From Vibrio nigripulchritudo ATCC 27043 (GTDB lineage: Bacteria > Pseudomonadota > Gammaproteobacteria > Enterobacterales > Vibrionaceae): a DNA stretch of 64,000 nucleotides. This document shows positions 1 to 8,703 of this stretch, one piece after another (within the stretch, counting starts at the first letter, position 1; the number at the start of each line of letters is the position of its first letter). The notes under the pieces were generated by a model. The model searched no databases, had not been told where the DNA came from, and worked only from the letters and a program-made list of their open reading frames with translations. The stretch spans positions 1 through 64,000 of the forward strand of contig NZ_AFWJ01000289.1 of the NCBI RefSeq assembly GCF_000222685.1, written 5' to 3'. The translations under genes were made by a program, and so were the position numbers.

Positions 1-491
1 CCAGCACCTTTGTGCAGTTTCTTCTGGTAAAACAGCTGAGACTTGTCACTCAGAATATGAACGCCAAGATCCACGTCCTCTTCCGCAATCAAAGGCTCGC
101 TGAGTTTCTGCCAAGTTCGCAGCTCTATGACCGCCTGTGTTTCTTTTCGAATGGCTTTGATCAACTCAGAACCACACGTCACCAGATAAGGCTCAACAAT
201 ATGCAAAGTCACCTTATCCAGCCTAGTAGGGTCGAAAACTTCCGGATGCAGTGCCTGTTGTACCTGTTCCAGTGCAGTTTTGAGTTTGGGTTCGATTTCA
301 CAGGCATAACTGGTGGGAGAAAGCCCGTCACCACCGCGAACAAAAAGTGGGTCACCCAGTTCCTCCCTAAGCTGCGCCAACACTTTGGACACGTACGACT
401 GCGAACGCCCTAACTTGAGGGCAGCCTTCTGCGTGGAATGTGTCTGCATCAACGCCAGAAAGACAGGAACAAAGTTTAAATCGCTTAGCAA
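1..491 (-). CDS. LysR-family transcriptional regulator, partial (C-terminus outside window)
   Basis: Reading the minus strand from about 491 gives an N-terminal winged-helix of LysR type (DLNFVPVFLALMQTHS, then STQKAALKLGRSQSYVSKVL) followed by the start of an effector domain; the frame is open to the window edge, so roughly 160 residues are seen of a usual 300. No ATG fits: the best start is TTG at 491-489, with AAGAGG upstream at good spacing. That Shine-Dalgarno lies in the 3' end of the preceding LysR gene, whose stop is only 13 bases away, so the two are probably co-transcribed and translationally coupled. The target is not recognisable. The LysR call is secure from the HTH pattern; the TTG start is inferred. 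Confidence 0.8.
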   Translation of the reverse strand, partial: MLSDLNFVPVFLALMQTHSTQKAALKLGRSQSYVSKVLAQLREELGDPLFVRGGDGLSPTSYACEIEPKLKTALEQVQQALHPEVFDPTRLDKVTLHIVEPYLVTCGSELIKAIRKETQAVIELRTWQKLSEPLIAEEDVDLGVHILSDKSQLFYQKKLHKGA

Positions 492-504
492 AATGAAATT
501 CCTC

Positions 505-1431
505 TTATGCCTTGTTCTTTATTGTAATTTCTTCTTTTACCAATTCACGGAGCCATATGTTTTTGTCTCTGGTGTGCTGTCGTGATGGCCAAATCAAAGA
601 AATAGCAAAGTCGTTCACATCAATGGGCGGCTTGGTCATCACCAGTTGGTCATCAAAGCCTTCAATTTGTGCCATTCGCTTGGGCACAATGGCAAGCAGC
701 TTTCGCCGACGAAGCAATTGTCGAATGGTCAGGAAATTCCCTGCTGCTACCCGTACCTGACGACTTTCTCCCATCTGCTCCAGATGTTTATCGATACCAG
801 TGACCAGTTCGCCGCCCGGGCTGACTAACGCATGGTCAATAGACAGATATTGCTCCAGTTTTAGCGCTTTAACTTTGCCAAACAGAGACTCATCAAACAG
901 GCACACATGTTCTTCGTCATATAGGTGCTCACTTTGAAATCGCGCATCCATATCAGGAAAACTTCCCACGACCACATCCAGCTTTTGCTCTTCGGTCAAC
1001 CTTACATAATTACTTCGGTTGACGTTAACAAAACAAATCTGACTTTCAGGAGCCTGTCTGGAGATAACATCAAACAGTACAGGCGCAAAGATAAACTCGG
1101 CGTAATCCGTTAGCCCGATGCGACAAACGCCCTGATACTCTTCTGGCAGAAACGTCTTAGGAGAAAGGAGCTCACCGGTGATCTGATCCAGAATACGCTC
1201 GACGGTTGATGCCAGCGAAATCGCCCGCTCGGTGGGCAACATGGTGTGCCCGTGTCTTTCGAACAGGGGGTCATCGAGCAAAGTTCTAAGACGAGCAAGG
1301 CTATGACTCATCGCAGACTGGCTGACATACAGCTGAGCAGCGGCCGCACTGACGCTCTGGCTTTCGAACAGAGCGGAAAATGCCACTAAAAGATTCAAAT
1401 CAATGCTTTTCCAGTTGATGTCGTGTCGCAT
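505..1431 (-). CDS. LysR-family transcriptional regulator (NodD-like N-terminus)
   Basis: A full-length LysR regulator of 308 residues. The HTH is at about residues 10-65 (IDLNLLVAFSALFESQSVS, SQSAMSHSLARLR, DDPLFERHG) and a periplasmic-binding-like effector domain follows. The start ATG has AGAGT upstream. It is divergent from the chromate-transporter-like gene at 1555, with a spacer of about 120 bases, so by the usual LysR arrangement it may control that gene and itself. A second LysR gene follows at 491 on the same strand, giving a tandem regulator pair. The ligand is unknown. Confident of family, not of target. Confidence 0.88.
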   Translation of the reverse strand: MRHDINWKSIDLNLLVAFSALFESQSVSAAAAQLYVSQSAMSHSLARLRTLLDDPLFERHGHTMLPTERAISLASTVERILDQITGELLSPKTFLPEEYQGVCRIGLTDYAEFIFAPVLFDVISRQAPESQICFVNVNRSNYVRLTEEQKLDVVVGSFPDMDARFQSEHLYDEEHVCLFDESLFGKVKALKLEQYLSIDHALVSPGGELVTGIDKHLEQMGESRQVRVAAGNFLTIRQLLRRRKLLAIVPKRMAQIEGFDDQLVMTKPPIDVNDFAISLIWPSRQHTRDKNIWLRELVKEEITIKNKA

Positions 1432-1554
1432 ACTTACTCTAAGCCCTAACCCATTTCATTCATATTCTATATTAAATCTATCAATTTGAGTCATTTAAAA
1501 ACTCTCCCTAGACTATGCCCAATAACCTTATTCCTTTATTTTTGGATTCAGCAG

Positions 1555-2703
1555 ATGTTCTCGATTTTCAAAACTTTCTTTCTGCTAGGCTGGGTCAGCT
1601 TTGGTGGTCCTGCAGCGCACATTGGCTACTTTCGCAATACTTTTGTAGAAAAGCTGAAATGGCTGAGTGAAGCCGAATACGCCCAAATCGTTGCACTTAG
1701 TCAGTTCCTTCCGGGACCGGGATCCAGCCAGGTAGGCTTTGCCCTAGGTTATCGAAAAGGCGGAATAACGGGCGCAATTGCGGCGTTTCTTGGTTTTACT
1801 CTCCCTTCCGTTATTCTGATGCTGTTACTTGCTGTCCTTAGCAGTCAGTTGACGGATTCCAGTGTTTTTCAAAGCATCATTCATGGATTGAAACTGTTAG
1901 CCGTTGTAGTCGTAGCAGACGCCACGATTGGCATGTATAAAAACTTCTGCCAACAAAAAGTTACCATCGCTTTGTGCGTCGCTACGGCTATGGCGCTATT
2001 ACTCTTCCCCAACTTGTACACTCAGATGATCGTCTTGGTTGTCGCGGCTCTGGTGGGTCAGGCGTTACTTCGTGGGGATCAGGCAAATACTGAAAGTCGT
2101 GAACCGACTCAAATTCGCTGGCTACCTTTGCTTCTGTTTGCCGCGCTTCTTTTCGGCTTACCTGTGTTGGGTAGGCTGGCTACTGAAATTCAACTGTTCA
2201 GCGATTTCTATCAGGCTGGCAGCCTGGTGTTTGGTGGCGGTCATGTGGTGCTGCCACTTCTGCAAAATATCGTCGGAGATCAGCTTAGCCAGGACGCATT
2301 CTTAACCGGATACGCAGCCGCACAGGCCGTGCCGGGACCGATGTTTACGTTTGCAACCTACATAGGTTACGAGCTATTACCAGCCAGCCCAATTCTTGGC
2401 GCTCTGCTGGCAACTCTGGCAGTTTTCTTACCGGGCTTTTTGCTCTTGCTTGCAGTGCTGAACAACTGGCAGGAGTTGGCGAGCCGACCGAAACTTTCGG
2501 GGGCAGTAGCCGGAGTGAATGCTTCCGTTGTCGGTCTGTTGCTTGCGGCTCTATATCAACCTGTATTTATCAGCGCAGTGCTGTCAGGGGCCGATATGGC
2601 TGTGGTAGTGGCTGGTTTTTATCTACTCAAGCAACGAAAGCTACCAATTGTCGCTCTAGTTGCCTTCTTTATTGGTGCTGGTATGTTACTTGGCATGCTT
2701 TGA
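1555..2703 (+). CDS. chrA: Chromate transporter family (ChrA-like) membrane protein
   Basis: A 382-residue polytopic membrane protein of the CHR family, which in characterised members exports chromate. Both halves carry the family signature: FFLLGWVSFGGPAAHIGYF with QFLPGPGSSQVGFALGYR in the first, and SLVFGGGHVVLPLL with AAQAVPGPMFTFATYIGY in the second. This is the two-domain long-chain form. The ATG at 1555 is preferred because GGA sits 8 bases upstream and the protein then begins at the conserved helix; a TTG 69 bases upstream would add a non-family leader. Divergent from the LysR gene at 505-1431, its likely regulator. Substrate is inferred from family only. Confidence 0.88.
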   Translation: MFSIFKTFFLLGWVSFGGPAAHIGYFRNTFVEKLKWLSEAEYAQIVALSQFLPGPGSSQVGFALGYRKGGITGAIAAFLGFTLPSVILMLLLAVLSSQLTDSSVFQSIIHGLKLLAVVVVADATIGMYKNFCQQKVTIALCVATAMALLLFPNLYTQMIVLVVAALVGQALLRGDQANTESREPTQIRWLPLLLFAALLFGLPVLGRLATEIQLFSDFYQAGSLVFGGGHVVLPLLQNIVGDQLSQDAFLTGYAAAQAVPGPMFTFATYIGYELLPASPILGALLATLAVFLPGFLLLLAVLNNWQELASRPKLSGAVAGVNASVVGLLLAALYQPVFISAVLSGADMAVVVAGFYLLKQRKLPIVALVAFFIGAGMLLGML

Positions 2704-2721
2704 ATAAAAAAATTGAGGGAA

Positions 2722-2752
2722 AACCGAGCTCGCATAGGCTCGGTTTTTTCTT
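2722..2752 (+). terminator. Rho-independent terminator after chrA
   Basis: Perfect 8-bp stem AACCGAGC / GCTCGGTT with an 8-base loop, followed by TTTTTTC, 19 bases after the chrA stop. Confidence 0.9.
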
Positions 2753-2907
2753 TTCATGAGTAGCCAAAGTGGTGATTAAATTTTCAGCAATATTTCACTT
2801 TCTTGTCTAAACTTGATCGTTAGATATTCACTAAAGCTTATTGCAATTTTATTGATAATAAATATGTCATGAAGCTATAGGGAACCGGCATCAAGAGGAA
2901 AGCGGTT

Positions 2908-4062
2908 ATGTTTATTCGGCAGCGTCAGTCGTTTCATTCTTTTCCAAGCCAGATGGCATCTCTCAATCAGCATTTGGAGCATGTTCACAACCAGATAAAA
3001 GACAAAGTGCCAGAAGTGGATCGGGTATCATTCACTCTTTACGATGCTCATCTGGACTTACTCAGAACGTATGCGGAAAGCGATACCGATGGCAATTCCC
3101 TGAGCCATCACGAATACCCATTTTCCGAGTGTCGATCTTTACAGGAATGTGCCAACAAAAACGTGCATCGAGTGATCAACGACATTGCTGCCACGGTCAA
3201 TTCAAACCGACATCACTCTCGCTGGTTGATTGAACAGGGGTATCATTCCTCATTTACTGTTCCGACATATCACCATCAGCAGTTCATTGGTTTTATTAAC
3301 TTCAACTCACATCAGAGCCATGTATTCAGCCCGGAAGTACAACGTGAGCTAATGCCCTTTTGCGAGCAAATCAATTACACCATCAACTCCGAGTACTCGT
3401 TAGTCCATTCCATTCTGACGTCTGCCGAGCTCACCCGAGACATCTACCCTGGGGCGCAAAGCGATTCCGATGAACATATTCTCAGAGTCAGCCTGTACGC
3501 AAAATTGATCGCGCTCGAAGTGTCAGAGTTGTACCAACTGGACGATGAAACCATTGAGCACATCCACCTCTTTTCCCGTCTTCACGACATTGGGAAAATA
3601 GCGCTTCCTGACACCTTACTGCTCAAGCCGACAAAGCTGGATGAGAAGGAACGAAAAGTGATGGAAAACCATGTAGAGAAAGGGCTGACCATCGTTAATA
3701 AGATCCTGCAAAATCTTGGTTCTCCAGATCACCCCTGCATTCAGGTATTGAAAGACATCATGACCTACCATCATGAATTTCTTGATGGTAGCGGATACCC
3801 GTCTGGTGCGAGTCATGCGGATATACCTGTCTCTGCGCGAATCGTCACGGTTGCTAACATTTTCGATGCCTTAACCAGTCACAGACCTTACGCACAGGCG
3901 TGGTGTGTGACTTCTGCTTTGCTGGAACTGGAGAAAATGGTCGCTGAAGGTAAGTTAGACGGAAACTGCGTGAATGTGTTACGCGATCACCAGGGTTACA
4001 TTTCTCAGGTTCTGGAGCAGCACCCTGAACACGACCCAAGAGAAGGAATTACTCACCACTAG
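2908..4062 (+). CDS. GAF-like + HD-GYP domain protein, predicted c-di-GMP phosphodiesterase
   Basis: 384 residues. The N-terminal half (about 20-170) reads as a GAF-type sensor (FTLYDAHLDLLRTYAES, GYHSSFTVPTYHHQQFIGF). The C-terminal half is an HD-GYP domain: metal-binding H226-D227 in LHDIGKIALPDTLL, H288-H289-E290, D293 and the GYP triad at 296-298 in DGSGYPSG. HD-GYP enzymes hydrolyse cyclic di-GMP to pGpG or GMP, and all key residues I can identify are present, so activity is expected. The start has a strong GAGGAAAG Shine-Dalgarno. No membrane segment, so probably cytosolic. Its last 14 bases overlap the end of the opposite-strand gene at 4049-4630. The GAF ligand is unknown. Confidence 0.88.
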   Translation: MFIRQRQSFHSFPSQMASLNQHLEHVHNQIKDKVPEVDRVSFTLYDAHLDLLRTYAESDTDGNSLSHHEYPFSECRSLQECANKNVHRVINDIAATVNSNRHHSRWLIEQGYHSSFTVPTYHHQQFIGFINFNSHQSHVFSPEVQRELMPFCEQINYTINSEYSLVHSILTSAELTRDIYPGAQSDSDEHILRVSLYAKLIALEVSELYQLDDETIEHIHLFSRLHDIGKIALPDTLLLKPTKLDEKERKVMENHVEKGLTIVNKILQNLGSPDHPCIQVLKDIMTYHHEFLDGSGYPSGASHADIPVSARIVTVANIFDALTSHRPYAQAWCVTSALLELEKMVAEGKLDGNCVNVLRDHQGYISQVLEQHPEHDPREGITHH

Positions 4063-4630
4063 AGCTGGTCAGTTTTTCTAAATCAATGCCATGCTCGATG
4101 AAATGCGCTTCCAGCTTTCTGGTGCGTACAATCGCTACGCTTAAGTGATTAAACATACCATCGTGTTTTTGCTGAAGAGCCAGTGAAGAAGGATTTTGGC
4201 TGACGGCTTTCGCGATAAAATTCAAAACCCAATCAGATTCTTGTGTTAATTCATCCTGTGTAAAAGGAAAAGTGACATAAGCAAGCAAATGGGGTTCTTC
4301 TGCCAAGCTCACTTCGCTGCGGCTGACCAGATAATCTGCACATTGCTTGCTGATCCCCAGTGTTCGAATTTCTTCTGCCAGCCAATAATCAATCGTAGAA
4401 AAGTGATGAGATGAGCTGTATTTGTGACTCTCAAGAGCAATATTTTTCCCTTGATTAGCACCGCTTCCCAACCCAATGGTTTGGTGGTAGTCGATAACAG
4501 GTGCGTTACAATTTGTAATGAGAGCGTTGGAATGGCGTTCAAGATGATCGGAATAGACAGAACCTGTGAGAAATAAAAATAACGCAGTGCTTCCGATGAG
4601 GCATATTTTTTGTTGTTTAAAATGTGTCAT
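4049..4630 (-). CDS. Hypothetical secreted or membrane-anchored protein
   Basis: 193 residues, family not recognised. The N-terminus (QQKICLIGSTALFLFLTGS) has the charge-then-hydrophobic shape of a signal peptide or single anchor, so the rest is probably periplasmic. The body is hydrophilic with two cysteines (NCN near 40 and KQCADYLV near 97) that could form a disulfide. Two tandem residue stretches, SRSEVSLAEEPHLLAYVTF and DWVLNFIAKAVSQNP, look helical. It ends convergently inside the last 14 bases of the HD-GYP gene and lies just downstream (same strand) of the orphan Flp pilin gene, with 110 bases between. Upstream Shine-Dalgarno is weak. No function is proposed. Confidence 0.6.
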   Translation of the reverse strand: MTHFKQQKICLIGSTALFLFLTGSVYSDHLERHSNALITNCNAPVIDYHQTIGLGSGANQGKNIALESHKYSSSHHFSTIDYWLAEEIRTLGISKQCADYLVSRSEVSLAEEPHLLAYVTFPFTQDELTQESDWVLNFIAKAVSQNPSSLALQQKHDGMFNHLSVAIVRTRKLEAHFIEHGIDLEKLTSSSGE

Positions 4631-4740
4631 AGAAATAATAAAACACCGAACACCAAAATATAGCTCGGCTGTAAGAAATCAGAGACGAAAATTTAAAACA
4701 CAAAGTGTACGGTTATATTTTCAAAAAAGCCGCAACACTC

Positions 4741-4947
4741 TTATTCAGAGTAAGAAACCGCGCCCCCTTCTGAAATCGATGTAATGGCTTCTTCCAGAAA
4801 AACCTGCAAGTCTTTGTCAAAAATCGCGATAACAACGGCTGACAAAGCAACACCAATAATGGCGTACTCCACAGCAGTGACACCACGTTCGTTTTTCACA
4901 AACTTTCCAGCGTAGATTCTGATGAAGTGGATAATCGCAGTAATCAT
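4741..4947 (-). CDS. flp: Flp/Fap family type IVb pilin, orphan
   Basis: A 68-residue pilin of the Flp (tad) type. The hallmark is a prepilin cleavage site and hydrophobic segment: NERG followed by VTAVEYAIIGVALSAVVIA, with Glu at mature position +5 and the Glu-Tyr pair of Flp pilins. The ATG at 4947 fits AAAGGAG at 6-base spacing better than the GTG one codon upstream. Flp pilins normally sit with a tad secretion and assembly cluster (prepilin peptidase, TadA ATPase, secretin); none is in this window, so it must be assembled by a machine encoded elsewhere or serve another role. The following gene on the same strand is the secreted unknown at 4049-4630. Confidence 0.85.
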   Translation of the reverse strand: MITAIIHFIRIYAGKFVKNERGVTAVEYAIIGVALSAVVIAIFDKDLQVFLEEAITSISEGGAVSYSE

Positions 4948-5266
4948 CACGCTCTCCTTTTCTCTGCCAGAGAAAAATCTTCATATATTAAGGCTAGTTC
5001 GGAGCGTGTAGTTATTCAAACATGGAACTGCCTTATCTATAGAATTAAATATCGGTTATAAATAACTGCATGGTAATTAAAAGAAAAACACAGGTTAGAA
5101 AATGTAAATATTGTTACTGACAATTAAATAAGAAATACATCTAAGTTTGAGATCTCAACGTGAACTAAAATTTGAAAGGCTTGGTTGACCACGGCTATAC
5201 TAACAGACTAGTTTAACATCATGATAACAATTACAATTCATTATAAAAAAGACATGGAGTCATCTG
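4948..5266. other. Intergenic promoter region, flp / acyl-CoA synthetase
   Basis: About 320 AT-rich bases between two divergent genes. Promoters for both must lie here. I see no RNA gene, no clear operator palindrome and no open frame worth calling. Confidence 0.5.
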
Positions 5267-6958
5267 ATGGTTCAGCCTCAATCGACACAGAATGTGAAAT
5301 GCTCTCTCACCCCTCCTAATGAACTGATCCTGAAATGGGCAGAGGAACGTCCTAACGACGTTTATCTCAAGCAAATTATCAATCGACAGTTTGTAGAATT
5401 TACTTACGCTGACGTTGCCGACAAAGCACTAAAACTCGTCTCTGCCTTGCAGGGTCTGGGCTTGAATCCCGGCGACAAAGTCGCGCTGATTTCCAAGAAC
5501 TGCGCGGAATGGTTTATCACCGACCTGGCGTTAATGCTAGGTGATTACATCAGTGTGCCTATTTTCCCAACCGCAGGCAGCGATACCATCGAACACTGTA
5601 TTACTCATAGCGGAAGCAAAGCTCTGATCGCAGGTAAACTTGATGATTCAGCAGCGACAACTGAAGTCATCAACAAACTCAGTGATCTGATCACCATATC
5701 GCTGCCTTACGATTCAGCACCCAACTGCCAGCATGCATTCACTTCGCTTATTGAAAATCAATCGCCGAGTGAACTGAGACCAGAACACTACGACGATAAG
5801 CTGATGTCTATTGTGTACACATCGGGTACATCTGGTTTGCCAAAAGGGGCGATGCTTACCTATGGTGCTTTCAACTGGTCAAGTCAGAAATTGATCGAAC
5901 ACTTAGGGGTAGACAGCGACGGAAACGACCGCCTGATGTCTTATCTTCCTCTGGCGCATATTACCGAACGCGTATACATCTTCGGTACTTCGATTCGTGA
6001 AGGTGTACAAACTGCCTTCCCTGAATCGTTAGATACCTTCATTGAAGACGTAAAAATGCAGCGTCCTACGCTGTTTATTTCAGTGCCACGCTTATGGACG
6101 GTGTTCCAGCAGCGCATTCAGGAAAAGCTGCCGCAGAAAAAGCTAAACATTCTGCTGAAAATCCCGTTCATCAATTCCTTAATTAAGAAAAAGCTGGCAG
6201 ACGGGCTGGGCCTGAACGAAGCGCGTATTCTTGGTTGCGGGTCTGCTCCTGTATCCCCAGCACTCTTAGAATGGTATCGCTCGGTAGGTCTTAACATCAC
6301 CGAAGCTTGGGGCATGACAGAGTCGTTTGCTTACAGCACGTTGAACTATCCGTTCCGTCCAGAAAAAATAGGAACCGTCGGTAATGCGGGTCCTGGAGTT
6401 GAAATCAAAATCGCTGACGACGAAGAGATTTTAGTTCGCAGTAAAGGCATGTTTGCGGGCTATTACAAGAATGATGAAGCCACTCAGGAATCATTCAATG
6501 AAGACGGTTGGCTTCATACGGGGGACATTGGTTCCCTAGACAGCGAAGGCTACCTGACCATCCAGGGGCGCAAAAAAGACACCTTCAAAACTGCAAAAGG
6601 GAAGTTCGTTGCGCCAGTCCCTATCGAGAAAAAACTGTTTGAATACAGTAAAGTCGAAATGATGTGTCTGATCGGTTCTGGTCTACCTGGTCCTATTCTG
6701 CTGGCTATTCCACACGCCTACCCTAACTTTGACCGAGCTCGCTATGAAAAACGCGCAGTCAAAGTTGTTGAGCGCATGAATCAAACCTTAGAATCCCACG
6801 AACAAATTAAAGGGGTTCTTATGGTGAAAGAGCCATGGAGCATTGAAAATGGCGTTCTGACCCCTACCCTCAAAATAAAACGACATGTGCTTGAGAAGAA
6901 GTACCACGACATAGGTGCTAACTGGCCCAAAGGGCAAATGGTTGTGTGGGAAAATTAA
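5267..6958 (+). CDS. AMP-binding long-chain fatty-acid-CoA ligase-like protein
   Basis: 563-residue member of the ANL (acyl-adenylate-forming) superfamily, which activates a carboxylic acid with ATP and joins it to CoA. The P-loop-like motif YTSGTSGLPKGAML lies at about 184-197, the A5 region ITEAWGMTESFAY near 345, and the hinge-proximal GWLHTGDIGSLDSEGYLTI and GRKKDTFKTAKGK near 415-445. The last motif is that of long-chain acyl-CoA synthetases of FadD15/FAA type, and no transmembrane segment is seen. GGAG precedes the ATG at good spacing. It stands alone between two terminator-bounded regions; the acyl substrate cannot be read from sequence. Confidence 0.87.
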   Translation: MVQPQSTQNVKCSLTPPNELILKWAEERPNDVYLKQIINRQFVEFTYADVADKALKLVSALQGLGLNPGDKVALISKNCAEWFITDLALMLGDYISVPIFPTAGSDTIEHCITHSGSKALIAGKLDDSAATTEVINKLSDLITISLPYDSAPNCQHAFTSLIENQSPSELRPEHYDDKLMSIVYTSGTSGLPKGAMLTYGAFNWSSQKLIEHLGVDSDGNDRLMSYLPLAHITERVYIFGTSIREGVQTAFPESLDTFIEDVKMQRPTLFISVPRLWTVFQQRIQEKLPQKKLNILLKIPFINSLIKKKLADGLGLNEARILGCGSAPVSPALLEWYRSVGLNITEAWGMTESFAYSTLNYPFRPEKIGTVGNAGPGVEIKIADDEEILVRSKGMFAGYYKNDEATQESFNEDGWLHTGDIGSLDSEGYLTIQGRKKDTFKTAKGKFVAPVPIEKKLFEYSKVEMMCLIGSGLPGPILLAIPHAYPNFDRARYEKRAVKVVERMNQTLESHEQIKGVLMVKEPWSIENGVLTPTLKIKRHVLEKKYHDIGANWPKGQMVVWEN

Positions 6959-6982
6959 TCTCATAGTCTGTTTAAATCTCTT

Positions 6983-7012
6983 AGAGAGCCCTAGTGGCTC
7001 TCTTTCTTTTTT
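6983..7012 (+). terminator. Rho-independent terminator after the acyl-CoA synthetase
   Basis: 8-bp stem AGAGAGCC / GGCTCTCT, 5-base loop, followed by TTCTTTTTT. Confidence 0.88.
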
Positions 7013-7059
7013 ATATAAACGCTGTTTACTAAATAACACTCTGCACTAATAACCTCTAC

Positions 7060-7251
7060 TTATAGAAAGCGTATGTAATCCCGATTGGACTCTGGTTGAG
7101 TTTCCATACCCACATCTTTTTGCATGTGTGGTGACATTTTGGTTAGTAAGGCATATCTCTGCTTGTATCGCTTAGAGCCAAAGTTCCATGATAACTTGGT
7201 CTTGGGGAGTGTAATTTCGAAATCGAACCCCCAATGTAATGCTATTCTCAT
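7060..7251 (-). CDS. Small DUF1127-like protein, divergent from a LysR gene
   Basis: 63 residues. Supported as real by a strong Shine-Dalgarno (AGGGGAG, 7 bases before the ATG) and by its ending: RYALLTKMSPHMQKDVGM matches the pattern of DUF1127 proteins, where a Leu/Pro-His helix is followed by L(K/D)D(V/I)G. DUF1127 proteins are tiny, basic and often stress-linked; in alpha-proteobacteria some affect phosphate or small-RNA physiology. It is transcribed away from the LysR gene at 7363. The same arrangement recurs at 8397-8704. Function is unknown; the family link is moderate because the rest of the sequence is not typical. Confidence 0.6.
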   Translation of the reverse strand: MRIALHWGFDFEITLPKTKLSWNFGSKRYKQRYALLTKMSPHMQKDVGMETQPESNRDYIRFL

Positions 7252-7362
7252 GACATTCTCCCCTTATTGACGCTTGTGACTTAGCTTTATTTACGGCTAT
7301 TATGGAATCAACATGATCAATATTCGAACGACAATTTCTTACATCTAATATAAGTACACGTT

Positions 7363-8274
7363 ATGGATTCCAGATTGCGACATTTATCCGGGCTGCGCTA
7401 TTTCGAAGCCGCGGCTCGATTGAGTAGCTACAGCAAAGCAGCAGAAGAACTGTTTGTCAGTCAGGCAGCGGTTAGCCAGAAGATCCGCCAGCTTGAGCAG
7501 GTTCTGGGCTGCAAGCTGTTTATCCGTCAGGGTCGGGAAATGGCTCTGACCGAAAAAGGAAAAACGCTCTACAAACAGGTATCTAAAGGCTTTGAGAGTA
7601 TTCTTACCGGGCTGAATCAAATCACCAATGAACCCGTAGATGGCGTGTTGTCTGTCAGTTCTCCCCCATCCTTCGCGTCGCGTTGGTTACTGCCAAGGTT
7701 GTGGAAATTCTCCATACGCCATCCTTCTATCCCCATCAGGGTCATGACAACCTGCAACGACATGGATTTGCGTCATGGAGATATTGATGTCGCAATCTGG
7801 CAAGGAGAAGAAATGGAAGATTCTGAAGGGCTGTTGTGTGAACGCCTTTTGGAAGAACCAATCTATCCGTACTGCTCACCCGAACTGGCTGACTCGATGA
7901 AGTTCGACGATCCAAAACAGTTGCTGGATTGCTGGTTGATACATTACGAATCTAAATGTTTCCCTTGGGAAGATTGGTTTAAAATTTTAGACATAAAAAT
8001 GAAGAAATCGTCCATTCAATGGATGGAAGTCGGCACCTTTGATCTTGCCATGAACGCTGTCGCAGCTGGGCATGGTGCCTGTCTGGCAACCGAATGTTTA
8101 GCCAGCGATTACGTTGAACGCGGCATGCTGGTTCGCCCTTTCGATATTGGTATGACACCGGGGCTGACGTTTCACCTGTTTTCTGACCCAGACTCCCCCA
8201 GAAGGGAACGTATCAAGGCTTTTTCTGACTGGTTGCATTCAGAAGTCGAAGCTACGCTGAATCCTATCGAATAA
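7363..8274 (+). CDS. GcvA-type LysR-family regulator
   Basis: 303 residues. LysR HTH at about 8-66 (LSGLRYFEAAARLSSYSKA, SQAAVSQKIRQLEQVLGCK), then the GcvA-like effector domain: SVSSPPSFASRWLLPRLWKF, and the GDIDVAIWQGE stretch near 138. GcvA-type regulators bind amino acids or unknown ligands. The upstream Shine-Dalgarno is poor but the HTH starts right after the ATG. Divergent from the small DUF1127-like gene at 7060-7251, a pairing known in Brucella, where the LysR protein VtlR activates DUF1127 genes; the same control is inferred here. About 40 percent similar by eye to the LysR product at 8704. Confidence 0.87.
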   Translation: MDSRLRHLSGLRYFEAAARLSSYSKAAEELFVSQAAVSQKIRQLEQVLGCKLFIRQGREMALTEKGKTLYKQVSKGFESILTGLNQITNEPVDGVLSVSSPPSFASRWLLPRLWKFSIRHPSIPIRVMTTCNDMDLRHGDIDVAIWQGEEMEDSEGLLCERLLEEPIYPYCSPELADSMKFDDPKQLLDCWLIHYESKCFPWEDWFKILDIKMKKSSIQWMEVGTFDLAMNAVAAGHGACLATECLASDYVERGMLVRPFDIGMTPGLTFHLFSDPDSPRRERIKAFSDWLHSEVEATLNPIE

Positions 8275-8284
8275 ACGCAAGGCT

Positions 8285-8321
8285 AAAAAAGAAAAAACTC
8301 AGCATGAAAAACATGCTGAGT
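8285..8321 (-). terminator. Rho-independent terminator for the DUF1127 gene
   Basis: Perfect 10-bp stem ACTCAGCATG / CATGCTGAGT with a 5-base loop. The T-tract (TTTTTTC then six T) lies on the minus strand, so it ends transcripts from 8603; it could also slow those from the LysR gene. Confidence 0.85.
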
Positions 8322-8396
8322 GCGCGACATTAAGATCGTTTTGTTAGCTCCTACGCCGACAACAAAACGGGATACAGGAAGGTCGCTAACTTGGAG

Positions 8397-8603
8397 TTAA
8401 TCCCAGAATGGTCTACGAATTTCTTTGTTTGCCTGTTCTTTCGTAATACCAACGTCGTCTAACAGGTGTTCTGGTATCTCTGCCAGTTGCCTGCGAGTGC
8501 GGTAATTTTGAAACCATCGCTTAATCAAAGAGAACGCTTTCTTTACTAAGCTGGTCGGTTTCTTAACCGCAACTCGTGCTGAATAAATCGCTGATGTCGT
8601 CAT
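8397..8603 (-). CDS. DUF1127 small basic protein (YjiS-like)
   Basis: 68 residues, clear DUF1127: a basic helix LIKRWFQNYRTRRQLAEIP followed by EHLLDDVGITKEQANKEIRRPFWD, the family ending (RR-L-L..LP...LxDIGI...E..RP.W). Start chosen at the second of two adjacent ATGs because AGGAGG then sits 5 bases upstream; an extended frame upstream adds nothing conserved. Divergent from the LysR gene at 8704 and followed by a strong terminator, so it is a one-gene unit probably activated by that regulator. Molecular function is unknown for the family in this genus; some DUF1127 proteins bind RNA or affect stress and motility. Confidence 0.85.
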   Translation of the reverse strand: MTTSAIYSARVAVKKPTSLVKKAFSLIKRWFQNYRTRRQLAEIPEHLLDDVGITKEQANKEIRRPFWD

Positions 8604-8703
8604 CATTTCCTCCTTGATTGTTATTAAGCTCGAGATCAATAATTAATCAAAATAGGTGCGTAGACAAACGATAGAAATTGACATTGAGTTAAGGAAAACT
8701 TAA

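Noticed and set aside
12-413. 133-codon plus-strand frame at the left edge
   Set aside because: It mirrors the opposite strand of a clear LysR gene; the plus-strand product has no family features.
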